The notes: generated by a model from the sequence alone, not told the origin. DNA of 64,000 nt from Lathyrus oleraceus (GCF_024323335.1 NC_066579.1:52472771-52536770), one strand, 5' to 3'; shown: positions 23,506 through 36,388, counted from the first letter of the stretch. Numbers and translations are program-made.

Positions 23506-23800
23506 CTTTTGTGATAACCGAATGATATCTTGAGAATAATCTTTAAATATGTAATACCTAATACAAAAGAGATGTGTCCAAGATCTGTCATTGATAAACA
23601 TTTGTTAGATATTTCTTAGTTTCGCACAACAATCATATATCATTGTTGACTAAATAAAATAAAATCGACACATGAAACTAGGAACATAAACTTACTCCCA
23701 CCGAACTTATAAAATTCAATCATTTTTCATAATAGACATCTCAAAACCAAACGAGAGAATTACCTTATGAAATATTGTGGTATCACTAGTGAGACAATTT
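22564..23800 (-). pseudogene. copia element 1: reverse transcriptase / RNase H remnant
   Basis: Minus-strand translation with shifts shows a copia RT (MTDLGHISFVLGI, 23591-23550; upstream KFMFLVSCVDFILFS replaces the YVDD box) and RNase H-like LTYWRSNNLEIIRMFDSD (about 23330-23270). A (TA)n run at 23452-23501 interrupts the RT. Multiple stops make it non-functional. Sequence from 23800 to 25074 is AT-rich and too decayed to assign. Confidence 0.75.
23452..23501. repeat. (TA)n microsatellite
   Basis: About 25 TA units inside the copia RT remnant. Long TA tracts also occur at 36910-36943, 43557-43640 and 48170-48202 in this window. Confidence 0.95.
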
Positions 23801-25074
23801 CATTAACTCATAAATGGATTTTATCTAATCGCAAACCATAAACTTTGTATCTATTTACACAAAATTTTCTCTCGTTGCACCATTTTGTATTTCTTAATGT
23901 CGCCATTAAGAAACACTAACTTGATATTCATCTTATGAAGCTCCAAAATTAGAACAAGTAACAAGTGTCAGAACTATCATAATAGAGTTTTTCAATCATA
24001 CCGAATATAATTTCTCTCTTGAGTCAATTATTTATGACATTTGATGCTCTAGTTCTTGAGGATGTTGAGTTTGATCTTCAAGAATTAATTTCTTAATTTA
24101 ATTGAGAAAAGAACAATAATATTCATACGAGGGTCCAAATTTGCTATATAAATAACAACTATATAAATTGAGTTAGAACCAATTATTTCTCACTCATTTT
24201 TGTTCTTTAACCATATCTCTCTCCCAAACTCAATATTCTCATGACAAATTATAATATTTATCTCAAAATATTCTTTAACTTGGGACTAGAGTTTATATTT
24301 CTCAAACCTTTCAATAATTCTATATTGTCACAAATCATTACAAAATTAACTATAATAATATTTGAATTTAAAAGACAAATTGAATTCATTATTAAAAAAA
24401 AGAAGTTATAATATTAAAACAAAACTTTATTCATTCACCAAATTGTCTTTTAAATACAAATTTAAGCTTACAATGATAATCTAAAATAGTTAAAAATAAA
24501 TTTAAAATATCAATTTTCACCAAACTTTTTCTTTTTAAATTGATGTATCTTTCAACACCATTAACATTTGTCAGTTCAAATCATATTTTCTTATTATGCT
24601 TTATTTGCCCTTATCCTTTAAAGTATTTATCGAATGAGCACTATTTTATTTTCTCTTGCTTCAATCTTTTCTTTATTGCACACTTTATGAAATTATTCTA
24701 TTAAAGAGTAATTTATAACTTTAATAGTTATAAATTTAATTGTGCAAAGAGAATATCATATGCTAAATTTTCGACAAAGTCACCTAATTTTCTTTAACAA
24801 GATTAAATAGTTTTATAACGTGCTTATGATATTTTCTTTGTTTAATAATTTTAATGAAAAATCATCATAAATAATAGGACAAAAATTATCTCATCTTAAA
24901 TAACATATCTAATGTCTCTGGATTACAAAAACTTTAAGATCATAGAAATGTGTAATTTGGAGTGTACTCACTTTTAAACTTGAGTCACACTTTAAATATA
25001 CTAAATTCTGAGAAAATTTGAGTTTCTCCATCATTATGTAAGGTCTAGATCCAAAAACATAATGTTCATATTTT
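23800..25074. other. Decayed copia internal sequence, no assignable domain
   Basis: AT-rich, stop-dense on both strands. Position implies the remaining 5' part of copia element 1. I see no integrase or gag motif and no primer site. Confidence 0.5.
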
Positions 25075-25485
25075 ATTCATAAAAAATAAAAAATATAGAG
25101 ACAAGTGACTAATATTTGTTGGCTTGTGGATCTTCCTCAATTGATACTCCTAATGCCTCAAACGCTCTTCAGATGGGGGAGAAGATATAATATGTTTGTG
25201 AACGGTATATTAGAGACCATAGTCTATGTATAAGGGGATGGTTAATTAGGGTTCTCATTATTCCAAAATTTACCTGACATTCACTCATATTTGAACTCAT
25301 ATCGAATTAATTAATTAATTAATTATTAAATAGAAATTTAATTAGTCTTTAAATTTATTTGACCATTTAATCAACTAAGATTCTTAATTTAATAAATAAC
25401 TAATATGATTAAAAATATATATATCTATATAAAAATTATTAGATATAATAATTAAATATTATTTAAGTTATAAAATATTTCAACA
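25075..25485 (-). repeat. Truncated 5' LTR of copia element 1; paralogous empty site of the gypsy insertion
   Basis: It matches 6590-6875 joined to 22445-22563, including the (ATTA)n run. Near 25365 it reads GACCATTTAATCAACTAAG, where the other LTR has ACCAC, the 15.6-kb gypsy element, ACCAC and TTAATCAACTAAG. It thus shows the LTR sequence without the gypsy insertion. Confidence 0.88.
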
Positions 25486-25583
25486 TATTCAACTTATTTG
25501 ATGCTGTTTAAGTGGGTTTTGATTGTGTCCACTATTTGTTTCCTTTCCTTTTTATCATATTTGAATTTTCATTAAAAAAAACA
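25486..25583 (+). mobile_element. LINE 3' end after the copia insertion, with A-run
   Basis: It starts with the target duplication TATTC and continues to TTTTCATTAAAAAAAA (A-run at about 25574-25581). It is the 3' tail of the LINE interrupted at 6379. Confidence 0.7.
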
Positions 25584-26455
25584 AATATGAGAAATATAAT
25601 AAAATTAATATATTGTTTGATATAAAATAAATAAGGGGGAGAAGAGTGTTAATTGGTTTTTAAAGTATAAGAGTGTTTCATAGAATTCATTAAAAAGTTA
25701 TTTTAATTTAATTTTTAATTTTAATTCATTACTTAATTTTATTATTTAAATCGATTTTGTAATTATTTTTTGTAACACCAATTTCTCTAATTTGTAACTA
25801 TAGTTATTTTAACAAAAGGTTTTTCATTTCAAAGCTTTGCAACCTTGAACATGAGAAAATATATAACATTCACCTTTCAAATAATAATTTCAAAGCATAC
25901 TTGTTACCAACTTTATGACTTACCACTAAATGTTAAACTTTTGCTAGATTCAAATTGCTACTTGTTTTATCCAAGAAACTACTAGGAAAAACAGAAACCT
26001 CCCAATTGCAATCAATGGACTCATAGTTTAAGTATGAAATTCTCACGTCATTGTAGAGAGTTGATTGAGTTATTATGATAGAAAGAAACAAAGAAAAAAC
26101 AGTGGGTCAAGTTGGGGGGAGAGTGAGAACATAAATATTAAATACTGTTGTCTACCTATAACCGTGTGTAATATTTTTATTTATTGCAAATTTTCCACTC
26201 CCTTTCTATACGTTACTTGAAAATGACTCAATCACATGCCGTGTTTTTCCACTCTCTGCCGTTTTATACAATTATTACTACTTTTTGTATTTATACAAAT
26301 TTTTAATTAATTATTTGTAGTAAGTAGGATCTTGATTTTAAATAGATACTCCAAAATATATGTGTCATGTGTATGATATCATATGAGATTAATATTCGAG
26401 TCGGCAATAAGATATATGTGAGAGGGTGACTTTAATAATTAAATTTGATTTTTTT
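25584..26455. other. AT-rich intergenic stretch
   Basis: No reading frame of interest, no repeat shared with the rest of the window. It ends in a T-run (about 26448-26460) that served as target of copia element 2. Confidence 0.6.
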
Positions 26456-26460
26456 TTTTT

Positions 26461-27051
26461 TGTGAAAATAGATATAATGAGTAACACCAAAAATATTGGT
26501 ATGTGAGGTTAAAAATGGACAATAATAAATAAATAGTTTCAAGAAAAATAAAATTTGTCAAACAATAAAAACAAATCTACATAAGTAAATATAAAATAAA
26601 GAATGAGAACTCACTTCGATCAAACATATCTACTATTAAAGAGAAATAGTTCTTCAATTTATTATATTTCAGAAATTATTTAAAAAAATTACAAGATGAA
26701 TTTGAAAAAACAATCTTCTAATTTAACAAGAATATCTCATATTTTCTACTCAAATGTTTTTAAATCTCTTCTTCTTTCAATATATAAATCACAAAAAACT
26801 AAGATGTTTCGAAATATTTCCCAATCTCCTTAGATATCTTATAAGATATTTTTATTATTAAAACAATGAATTCTAAGAATCCATTCATTTGATTTTCTAT
26901 GTTTCTCTCACTAGAATTTCATCACCGGCAGAAAACGAGACAAAAAACCACATTTATAAAGATCTGAAATTTGAGAAACCGGATTTGTGTGTCTGATTTG
27001 AAAACTGAAAATATTGTTGAGTCACTTGAGATTTTGAGACATGCTTTCACA
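26461..27051 (-). repeat. 3' LTR of copia element 2
   Basis: Aligned along its length with 35788-36388 despite many substitutions and a few deletions, so this is an old insertion. Confidence 0.85.
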
Positions 27052-27128
27052 ATTATCCACCTTGACTAAAAATCGATGATGATCTTATTTTAACTACAAA
27101 CCACCTAGTCGCTCTCTCAAAATGTTGA

Positions 27129-27193
27129 ATCACTCTTCAACGGACTTTATCAAGTCTAAGTAATGCTTGAACTTTGATCTAGGTAATACTTTA
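27129..27193 (-). pseudogene. C-terminus of copia element 2 pol
   Basis: The minus strand reads VLPRSKFKHYLDLIKSVEE and a stop. It completes the RNase H end NLADVFTKV at about 32210-32195 once the Athila-like insertion is ignored. This fixes the insertion point precisely. Confidence 0.85.
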
Positions 27194-28318
27194 TTATGAC
27201 ATGATGTCATTGCACATCATTTAGCAAGAAAAATTGGATAATTCTAACAAGAAACAAGCAAGTTAGAGGCAAAAGAGTGAAAAAAATGCTTTTGGGTGAA
27301 GAAAAGCAGTTATTTAGAAAATTGGTGAAAAAAAGAACAAAATCACAATGTTTTTCCTCTGGAATTAGTGTGCCCGCGTCCATGCTCAACACGCTCACGT
27401 TTCTGCAATGATTGCATAACACGTCTGCCGCCAATATCCAACGTGTGCGCGTTCGTACACTTACCTGACACGTTTTTCAACAACTTTACAAGGATAAGGA
27501 AGAGAAAGAAAGGGAGTTCGATTCTGGAGAGATTAAAGTGATGTATTGGAGCAATTTTGGAGGCCATTGAAGTCGTTGGAGAACTAATCCTTCGATGAAT
27601 CTTCATGTTCTTGAATCTACACTTATGGTATTGAATTATTTCAACGTGAGTAGCTAGATTCCCCTTAGTTTAGGTCAAATTTGATGATGAACATGTTTTT
27701 ACTCGATTGGGACAAATGATTGGATGATGTTAATATAATTATTCTGACTCTTTGTTATTATTCAGTCATTGATTATGCTCATTGCTTTTTAGTTGTTACG
27801 ACATTCAAATTGATCTAGATAAATAGTTACTAATTACCCTAAGGTTATCTATCTAACATATTTTTTGTTGAATTCACTAATTGACTAGGGATAATATGAT
27901 TAGGAATTATGACTTAGGGATTAACGTGATGTGTTTCCTAGTTTAACGGTATAATTGACCTGAGGGATCAGGGAATTAATGATTAGGCTGGTGACCTGCA
28001 CACCAAGGGATTGGGTGTAGTGGTTGACTTAATCTGTCGTGTAACTTTGTAGTTATTACATGCTTGTTAATGCATATTTCATCAATAAAGTAGAAATAGG
28101 GGATTCTGATAATAATGCCTAACCGCCTTTATTAAAATTGTTATAACTTCTCTCTTTCGGTTTCGACCAAAACAACCTGAAAAACACCATGTTTACTATT
28201 TTAATTACATCGTACAACGTACATTGTTTTAAGTTTGCAATCCCTATGGAGACAGGTTTATTTTTATTACTTCGATAACAACACTAGTACACTTGATAGT
28301 AAATTATCCATCAAGTTT

Positions 28319-28337
28319 TTGGCGTCTTTTCTCGGGA
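28319..28337 (+). promoter_or_regulatory. Primer-binding site, Athila-like element
   Basis: TTGGCGTCTTTTCTCGGGA begins 5 bp after the LTR end. It looks like a mutated form of the TTGGCGCC...CCGGGGA site of Athila-type elements. Confidence 0.6.
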
Positions 28338-28550
28338 TTGTTGATATTTTCAACAAGGCATAATGTGTGACGTTCGTGGAATTTGTATTTAGTCATTTTT
28401 AGTTTTAGAATTTTTGTTAAGAGTTTTCCTTATTTTCATTTTAGTTTAGTTTCCAAATTTCTATTCTTATTTAGTTTTATCAGCTAGTGCAATGTTACTA
28501 AGGTAGTTGTCTTTTGACTGTGTGTGCTAGGTAAAGAAGGAATGTACAAT

Positions 28551-29620
28551 GGAAAGGATCTTCAACATGTGTTGTTAGTACGAATTGAAGCCTTAAAAAA
28601 GAAAATTGCGGCCTCGACTCTGAGTTCAACAAATGTTAATCCCGTCTGAGAGTTACGATGTGACTTATTTGGTGAAACTCGCCAAAATGGTCACTCTACA
28701 CTAGAGAGTTATGTTCCAGAGGCGCAATATGTGAGAAACTATCATGAGCAAAACCATTCCTTCAATACCTATCCAATGTGGGATAAGCATTTGAGTTGTA
28801 GTTTGGACGATAATCACATTCAAAGTTTCAGCCCATAAGCACCTCAAGATCCATCACTAAGGATATCATCACAATTAGAAGAAGCATTGGTAAGTTTTAT
28901 GCAAGCCACTCAAGAAGGTTTTGATAGAGTAAAGAAGAATCATGAAAAGATGATAAATAATCAGCTGACAATGAACAAGAACACCGAGGTCTCTCTTAAG
29001 AACTTAGAGTTTCAAATCAGTCAGTTGTCGCGATAAAGGGTAGCTCAGGCTAGTTCGCATGGGGATTTATCAGTAATACAATGGATAACCCAAGTAATGA
29101 GAATAGTAGCTCCATTGAGTTGAGAAGTAGAGTGGTGAGTTCTACCCAAAATACGAGTGGGGAGGGAAAAAAAGACGCACACCATTAGATGAAATAACTG
29201 AATTAGGAATAGAAAAATATGGGGTGAAGAATAGCCTTGGGAAAAGAGAAAGAATGCCAAGAAAGGATGGTCTGGTTATGGATGAAATTTCAAAGGTGAA
29301 AATTTGCTTAGACATAGATATTCAACTTGAACATCTTTAACCACAACATGTCCTCAAGATCTATTTTGGCAACAAAACATATGGAAGCGAAGAAATTAGT
29401 AAAGTATTGGACTCAATCTATGCTTTGTTTTCTATTACTAAGCCAAAGAAGATTTGGGAACCACATCATAAATTCCTCAAGTTCATGTGAATCCTGCCAA
29501 ACCAGAGGAAGAAGGATGATGATGTGTTCTTCGTATCATAGATGTCTCCCTAACAGATGAGCAAATGGTCAAGCTAAGGACCTTAAATAAGCACTGAGTG
29601 GGAGGCAACCCACGATTTAG
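28551..29620 (+). pseudogene. Athila-like gag remnant
   Basis: Frames with stops show QLEEALVSFMQATQEGFDRV and a coiled LKNLEFQISQLS stretch (28875-29034), a basic GEGKKRRTPLDEI region (29160-29200), and a terminal CCTAACAGATGAGC / LTDEQMVKLRTLN region followed by GTGGGAGGCAACCCACG (29599-29615). That last tract is the GGGAGGCAACCCA motif that closes the coding part of many Athila-type elements. No pol follows. Non-functional. Confidence 0.72.
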
Positions 29621-31036
29621 TATCGTATTTTATTTTCAATGAAGTTAATTTCATTTTAGTCAATTTAAATTTTTTAGCATGGTTTGAGTTTTTAGTGTTT
29701 TGGTATTTTTAACGTGTGTGCTGAATGTGTTGAAAATATAAAGAGAAGTGGAAGCAGCAAGTAGCATTGGCTTCGTGACTTCTTTCGCCCGAGCAATAGT
29801 ATATGATTCAACAGTTTTAATTGTATTTCTTTTTATGTTGATATGTGCCCATATGTACCAATATGATGAAGAGGGAGAGTTACTAAAAATTTTATGCCTC
29901 GAATTTTGTACTGATTCGTCCTCCCTGATTAATGAATATGTTAGTGCTTGTTTATTTTTCAGTTGAGTTACTACCTTACCATTGAATAGAAAAAATGTCA
30001 CATAAAAAGTTAATAGAGTGATCGAGATTGAAGTTCCTGAGCGGATTGATGATTAATGAAGAAAAGGGACACCATTGCTGATACTCAACCTCTAGATATC
30101 TAAACAAGTGAGGTTTGATCCATAATATTTCCATTGTTTACTTATTTCTTTTTTTGATGTATCCATGCAATTGAGATATCTAGACTTTCCATTTTATCTA
30201 TTTGAATTAAGTTGATCTGATAAACACACATATAGACAATTGTTTGTGAAAACTCGGTGGCCTTGTAAACCACCCTTGCATAATAATTTATATCCATTAT
30301 TAATCCATTTGAGCCTTAGCCTTTCTTTCGGTGACTTATCCATGTATAACTTTGTGACTTGAAAGATAAAATCTTCACACCCTCCTTCAAATTAGGTATA
30401 TAGATTTCATTTAAGCTATGTTAATCAATAAGTTTGGGGTTGCTCTTGGAAGTTAGCAACATTTAAGTTTGGGGTTAGGGGTAGTAGAGAAATTAGTCAA
30501 ATAAAAATAAAAATAAAAAGAAAAAGATGTCAAAAACACAACATTTTCAACAGAAAAATAATGAGAAAGAAAAGAAAAAGGACCAAAAATAAGAAATTGT
30601 CCAGTACCAATATGAATGAAAGAGTGATATGAAAGGGAGAAGATAATGGAAGGATAAAGAGGTATCTAACTCCAAGGTTTAAGCCAATTATCCAAAAATT
30701 ATCCTACCCTGACATAAGCCACATTACAATCTAAAAAGACCTTAAATGTGTGTTTAAATACCATGTGACTGATTTTGCATATAACTTACAAACTCATTAA
30801 TTTTTTACTCTTGCATGTTGATTGAGTGAACACCCTTGAAATTGAGTGCATCATGGTGAGTAGAGAGATAGGCTGAGTATTGGTGCTAGAAGAGCGGATT
30901 TGAATTAATTAAAGCAAGGCGAGGAACATACGTCTTGATTAACAAAAGTAAGTGACATTAATTTGGTAAGGTTTGTAATTTATTTGTGACAACGTTTCAG
31001 TGTGCATATAGGTTACTTGAGGAAAAACAACAATTC
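29620..31036 (+). other. 3' non-coding region of the Athila-like element
   Basis: It contains an A-rich stretch (30490-30600) and two copies of AAGTTTGGGGTT (30430-30441 and 30465-30476) resembling the real polypurine tract AAGTTGGGGTT at 31037-31047 beside the 3' LTR. Confidence 0.65.
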
Positions 31037-32190
31037 AAGTTGGGGTTGTGATGACATGTTGTCATTGCATGTTATTTAGCAAGAAAAAATGAACAATTAT
31101 GATAAGAATAGACAAGTTAGAGGCAAAAGAGTGAAAAGAAACTTGACAAAAACGCTATTGGGTGAATAAAAGCGCTTAATGAGAAAATTAGTGAAAAAAA
31201 GAACAAATCCACGATGCTTTGCCTCTGGAATTAGCGCACTCGCGTCCATGCTCAACGCGCTCGCATTTTTGCAATAATTTCCTAACACGCCCACGCCAAT
31301 GACCAAAGTGCCCGCGTTCGTACACTTTCCTGACACATTTTTCAATAGCTTTATAAGGAGAAGGAAGAGAAAGAAAGGGGTTCGATTCTGGAGAGATAAA
31401 GGTGATGTATTAGAGCAATTTTAGAGCTTTTAGAGGCCATTGAAGCTGTTGGAGAGCTATTTCTTTGGTGATTCTTCATGTTCTTCGAATCTACAGTTAT
31501 GGTATTGAATTATTTCAATACGAGTAGCTAGATATCTCTTAGGTTATATTGAATTTGATGATGAACATGTTTTTTCTTGGTTGGTACACATGATCGGATG
31601 ACGTTAATGTAATTGTTTTAACTCTTTGTTAATTTTTAGTTATTGATTATGCTCATTACTCTTTGTTTGGTACAACATTCGAATTAATCTAGATAAATAA
31701 TGAATATTGACCATAGGGCTATATATTTGACATACTTTGACTGTTGAATTCTCTAATTGACTAGGGATAGTATGATTAGGAATTGTGACTTAGGGATTAA
31801 CATGGTGGGTTGACTGGTTTAACGATATAATTAACCTGAGGGATCGGGGAATCAACGATTAGGCTAGTGAGCTACACATCGAGGAATTGGGTGTAGCGGT
31901 TGAGGTAATTTGTTGTGTAACTCTATAGTTATTGCATGTTTGTTAATGCGCGTTTCGTCAATCAAGTAGAAATAAGGGTTTCTAATAATAAGACTTGACC
32001 ATCTTTATTAAAATTGTTATTAAACTTCTCTCTTTTGGTTTCGACCAAAACTACCTGAAAAACCCCATGTTTATTGTTTTAATTACATCGGATAAAGTAC
32101 CTTGTTTTAAGTTCGCAATCTATGTGGAAACGATTTTTTTTATTCCTTCAATAACAACACCTAGTAGACTTGCTAGTAAATTGACCATCA

Positions 32191-35100
32191 CTTTGGTAAA
32201 CACATCTGCCAGATTATATTCTGAAGCCACCTTATGAACTACCATATTATTCGACTTGAGTGTGTACCTTATGAAGTGAAAATGAATGTTAATATTCTTT
32301 GTCCTCTCATGACATACTTGATAATTTACCATCTGAATGACACTTTAACTATTACAATGTATTTTCACATATTCTTGAGTAATCCCTAACTCCTAAATCA
32401 TGTCTTGTAACCATATCGCTTCCTCGACCCCTTTAACTAGGGAAATATATTATACTTGAGGTAGTAGAAAACGTGACCACTTATTGTTGATTTTCTATCC
32501 AACTTATAGTTGCTCCAAATAACGTAAACACAAAATTTGATAAGGATTTTCTAGTGTCCACATTACATGCATAATACTCATCCATAAAATCCTCCAAAAT
32601 GTTTTCCTCTTGAACTGACTTTGTGTAATTTAAACCATCATTTAAAGAATCACTCAACTACCTTAAAAATCACTTCAAATCTTCCCAATGAACTTGACCA
32701 GAATTTTCCATAAACGACTTATTTTTATAATAGAATATGGTAAAGCTAGTCTACTACAAACCATTCAATACAAGATGCTTTCAAACCTACTTTCATGGGG
32801 AGTAATCTCCATCATGTTCTTATCTTATTCAATTTTAGGATATTATATAAATGAAAGCTCTGTGTGATAATCCAAATAAGTGTTGACAGTTTTAGCATCT
32901 TGCATTTTAAACCAATCCACCATTTTTTTCAAGTAACCATATTTAGATAATAAGAATTCAGTTTTATTATGGTTTCTCATGATATACATCCCTATAATCC
33001 TCTTAGCCTCACCAAGATCTTTCATCTCAAATTCACCATTTAAAGTCTTCTTGAGCTTACTGGTCTCTACCTTAATAAAGTTTACCCTCAATAAATTATC
33101 AATATATAGAAGAATGTATATAATTACTATTTCATTCATTTTTAATATATATACACATATGTTATACTTCTCACAAAACCATGTTTAAGAAGAAGTTCAT
33201 GAAATCGACGATATCGCTGCCTTGGACTTTGTTTCAACCCATACATGAATTTCTCCAACAAACATACCTTAGACTTTTCCTCTATAAAACCTTCATGTTG
33301 TTCCATGTAGGTTGTATATTTAAAGTCTTCGTGCAATAAAGTTGTTCCAGCGTCCATCTATTATAACTCAAGATCATATTGATTCACAGTTGACATAAAT
33401 TTCCTAAAAGAATAATGTTTTACCACAAGTGAAAACATCTCATTGTAACCAATCTCATCCACCTAAGTAAACCCCATTTCTTTAAGTTTTGCCTTAAAAT
33501 TTGCTTCTTCAATCCCTAGAATACCTTCTTTCTTCTTGAAAGTCCACTTGCATCCAATTATCCTTTGTTTCTTAGGTAATATCACAAGATCCCAAATATG
33601 GTTCTTCATTAGTGAATGAATTTCATCATTCAGTGCCTTCAACCATCGTTAATTTCAAATGCTTCCCTAAATTTATTTTGTTCTAGGTCTTGAAACTCTT
33701 TTGCTACACTTAAATTAAAATAAATAAGGTTAACATAACCTTATATCTAATATTATTCACTTTTCCTCTTAAATTTATCACGAGCTAACTTATAATCAGG
33801 AGTCATTGTTGGTTGCCTCTCTCAAGTACTAGAATCAAGAGCCTCAACTTTCTCCTTATATCTAGTCTCACTTATAGGAGCCTTAACAAAAAATTCAATC
33901 TTGTCTACCATAAATTATAACTTTTTAAATGACATGTCTTTGCAATTCACCCTCATACAAGTCTCATAGAAAGTAACATCCCTACTTATGATACATTTTG
34001 TTCCTCTAGGATCAATCTTCCATAACTTGTAACCATTCATACCTTTAGGATAACCAATGAAGACACACTTCACACCCCTAACACCAAACATATCTTGCTT
34101 GATATGTGAAAACATCAAAGCTCCGAAGTCTTCAAATTTGAGTAGTTTATCGATTTCCCACTCTAAACTTACATGGGTGTTTTGAAGTATATTCTCGTGG
34201 ATGGACATCTATTGACCAGGTAAGAGTTATAGTAATAACTTAACTCTAGAAAATCTTTGGTAACCCAACTCCTAGCAACATGCACCTCACTCTTTCCAAA
34301 ACGGATGTGCTGATGCATTTAACAAGGTCATTTTGTTGTGTTATGCCAACAACAGTTATATGCCTCTTGACACTCCATTTCCTTCAAAACTAGTTAAATG
34401 GACCTGAAAAAATCTAGGCCATTGCCCATTCTCAACATATTCAGTTTAGTTTCCAATTAATTACTTATAAGAGTATGCCATTCTTTGAATTTTTTAAAGG
34501 TGTTACTTTTATTTTTCCAAATGTAGACTCTTACCTCCCATTAGTTGCCACCCTTTCTGGACCCTAAAGATCTTAGTGAATATACTCAAATGGTTTTCTA
34601 GACTTACACACATCACCCATAAACTTCATACTGTGAAGTTTCCTTAATAAATAATTATTACAAAATTTCAGTTTATTAAATTTCTCACTTCCTAATAAAC
34701 CTTGTTTCGCTAACTCAACCAACCCTTTTTCATTTACATGCCCAAATATCAAATGACTTTTCTTGGCTTTTGTTATGAAATACTTGACTAGCTAATAATG
34801 CATGGACGATAACAATGTAACCATTTAAAATATATAATCCATATATTTTAGACCCTTTAGTCATGATTAGTGCACCAAACAAAAGTTTCAACACCCTACT
34901 TTCAATTTTAGTGTAATAGTCTATATCATCAAACATATTTTTAGACAACAATTTTCACTTATGCTTGAGAACATAACTCACATTGCATAGAAAGAACTCA
35001 TGATCATTGAGAATTTTAAGTCTGGTCGGACCAATACCATGAATTTTTCAAGCCTTATTGTTAGTGAGTCGAACGACCCCACATTCTTTCAACTCCAGAA

Positions 35101-35736
35101 TCTCAAAGTATTATTTTCTTGTGCACATGCGATAAAAGCATCTTGCTTTAATGACCCAAACTCTTCTTTTCCTGCAAACTTGTTACCAAAGATGCACCAT
35201 CACACTTATAACAATCCTTATCTAATGCAATCACAATATGAACATAATGACCCTTCATACTTGTGATCGATTTTGTGACATGTGAAACATTTTAACTTAC
35301 ACTTATTAAAACTCTTGGATAGCTCTTTGGGTAACATGTTTAACAATAATAGAGTTTTTTTCATCATCAATCTTCACTATCAATATTTTGCAAGTCATCA
35401 ATGATCTTGTAAAGTTCTTCCAATTGCTCCATAATTTATTTTTTCGTCATCGTTTGAAAAGAGTAAAGTTGTTGTTTCAGACATAATGTATTAGCCAAAT
35501 ACTTACTCTACAAAGGTTTGTTCTCCCTGGAGACTTCCATGTGACTTTATCTCTAAGGCACAAGATAATAACACTTATGATCTTATTCAACATTGTCTTA
35601 GGCTTATAGTCATCAATGTTTCACCCTTCAATGCTTTAGCACATTTTTGTTGAATTGAGATGACTTGCATCTTCAGTTTCCACAATGCAAAATTATTGTC
35701 TCTGGAAAACTTCTCGATGTCCCATTTGAAATCCAT
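32191..35736 (-). pseudogene. gag-pol of copia element 2
   Basis: Read right to left. Gag starts at 35736 with MDFKWDIEKF and FALWKLKMQVISIQQKCAK. A zinc-knuckle-like CFTCHKIDHKYEGSLC is near 35290-35240. Integrase C-terminal part VKCVFIGYPKGMNGYKLWK is at about 34085-34030. RT motifs are DAGTTLLHEDFKYTTYMEQHEG, given here in two pieces (DAGTTLLHEDF, YMEQHEGFIEE), then VCLLEKFMYGLKQSPRQRY (33357-33200), LLYIDNLL replacing YVDD (33110), and FEMKDLGEAKRIIGM (33030). RNase H end is VCHERTKNINIHFHFIR (32320-32265). Stops and shifts throughout. Confidence 0.85.
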
Positions 35737-35787
35737 GCCGCTCACTTGTAAACTTAATCCCTTTTCCCTACAATGGGTGCTTCTTGT

Positions 35788-36388
35788 TGTGAAAATAAAT
35801 ATAATGAGTCACACAAATAATGTTGATGTGTTGGACTAAGAACAATTACAACAAAAATAAATTTCCTCAAATAGTGTAAGCAAATCTACATGGGCAACAA
35901 TAAAATAAAGGATGAGAATGCATAGAATTTGTTTATCCAGTTCGATCAAACTGATCTACTATAGGCTAGAAAGTAGCTATCCGATTCAATATACTTCAAG
36001 AGTTGTTACAAGAGATTACAAGAAGATTTACAAGAAAATAGTCTTCTAAGTTCACAATAACATCTCATATTTTCTAGCCCGGTATTTTCTAATTCCTCAT
36101 CTCAATATATGAATCGCACAAACTCGAGGTGTTTATAAGTGTTTCATAATCCCCTTAGATATTCCCAAAAGTTTTCCAATTCTTAGAACAATGAATTATA
36201 AGAATCTCTCCCTTTGTTTATCTAAATTTATCTCATTAGGATTTCACCACTTACCACATAAGTGATAGATAATCGTATTTATAGAGACCTGGAACCGAAG
36301 AAACCTGTTTTCTATACCCGGTTTGTGAGTCTGACTTAAAAATTAAAAATATGTCGAATCACTTGAAATCTTGATACATACTTCCACA
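35788..36388 (-). repeat. 5' LTR of copia element 2
   Basis: Pairs with 26461-27051. The gag start lies only about 50 bp inside it, so the leader is very short. The sequence next to the LTR (minus strand ACAAGAAGCACCCATTG) is not the common TGGTATCAGAGC copia primer site. Confidence 0.85.

Larger units (their letters stand above)
6380..25485 (-). mobile_element. Ty1/copia element 1 (truncated, minus strand), hosting a gypsy element
   Basis: The left LTR starts TGTTAGAATT at 6380 and ends TATTCCAACA at 22563. It is split by the gypsy element at 6876-22439, leaving about 615 bp of its own sequence. The right LTR is 5'-truncated (about 25075-25485) and matches 6590-6875 plus 22445-22563 closely. 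Next to the left LTR on the minus strand lies a polypurine tract (AAGTGGAAGAT, 22564-22574). The internal part is only about 2.5 kb: the primer site, gag and integrase are gone, so this copy has lost its 5' half. It is inserted in the LINE. Confidence 0.88.
27194..32190 (+). mobile_element. Athila-like Ty3/gypsy element lacking pol
   Basis: LTRs at 27194-28313 and 31049-32190 (1120 and 1142 bp) end ATCCATCA/GACCATCA, with near-identical flanking pentamers CTTTA (27189-27193) and CTTTG (32191-32195). The internal region is only 2.7 kb: a primer site after the 5' LTR, gag remnants, and a long 3' region. No protease, RT or integrase motif is visible. It is either a deleted or a non-autonomous derivative that relied on full-length Athila elements. 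Confidence 0.88.
26461..36388 (-). mobile_element. Ty1/copia element 2 (minus strand), hosting an Athila-like element
   Basis: LTRs at 26461-27051 and 35788-36388 (591 and 601 bp) start TGTGAAAATA and end TTCACA/TTCCACA. Both are flanked by TTTTT, so the duplication lies in a T-run and is weakly diagnostic. On the minus strand the order is gag, integrase, RT, RNase H, as in copia. The last 20 codons of pol lie beyond the nested insertion at 27194-32190. All domains are broken by stops. Confidence 0.9.
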
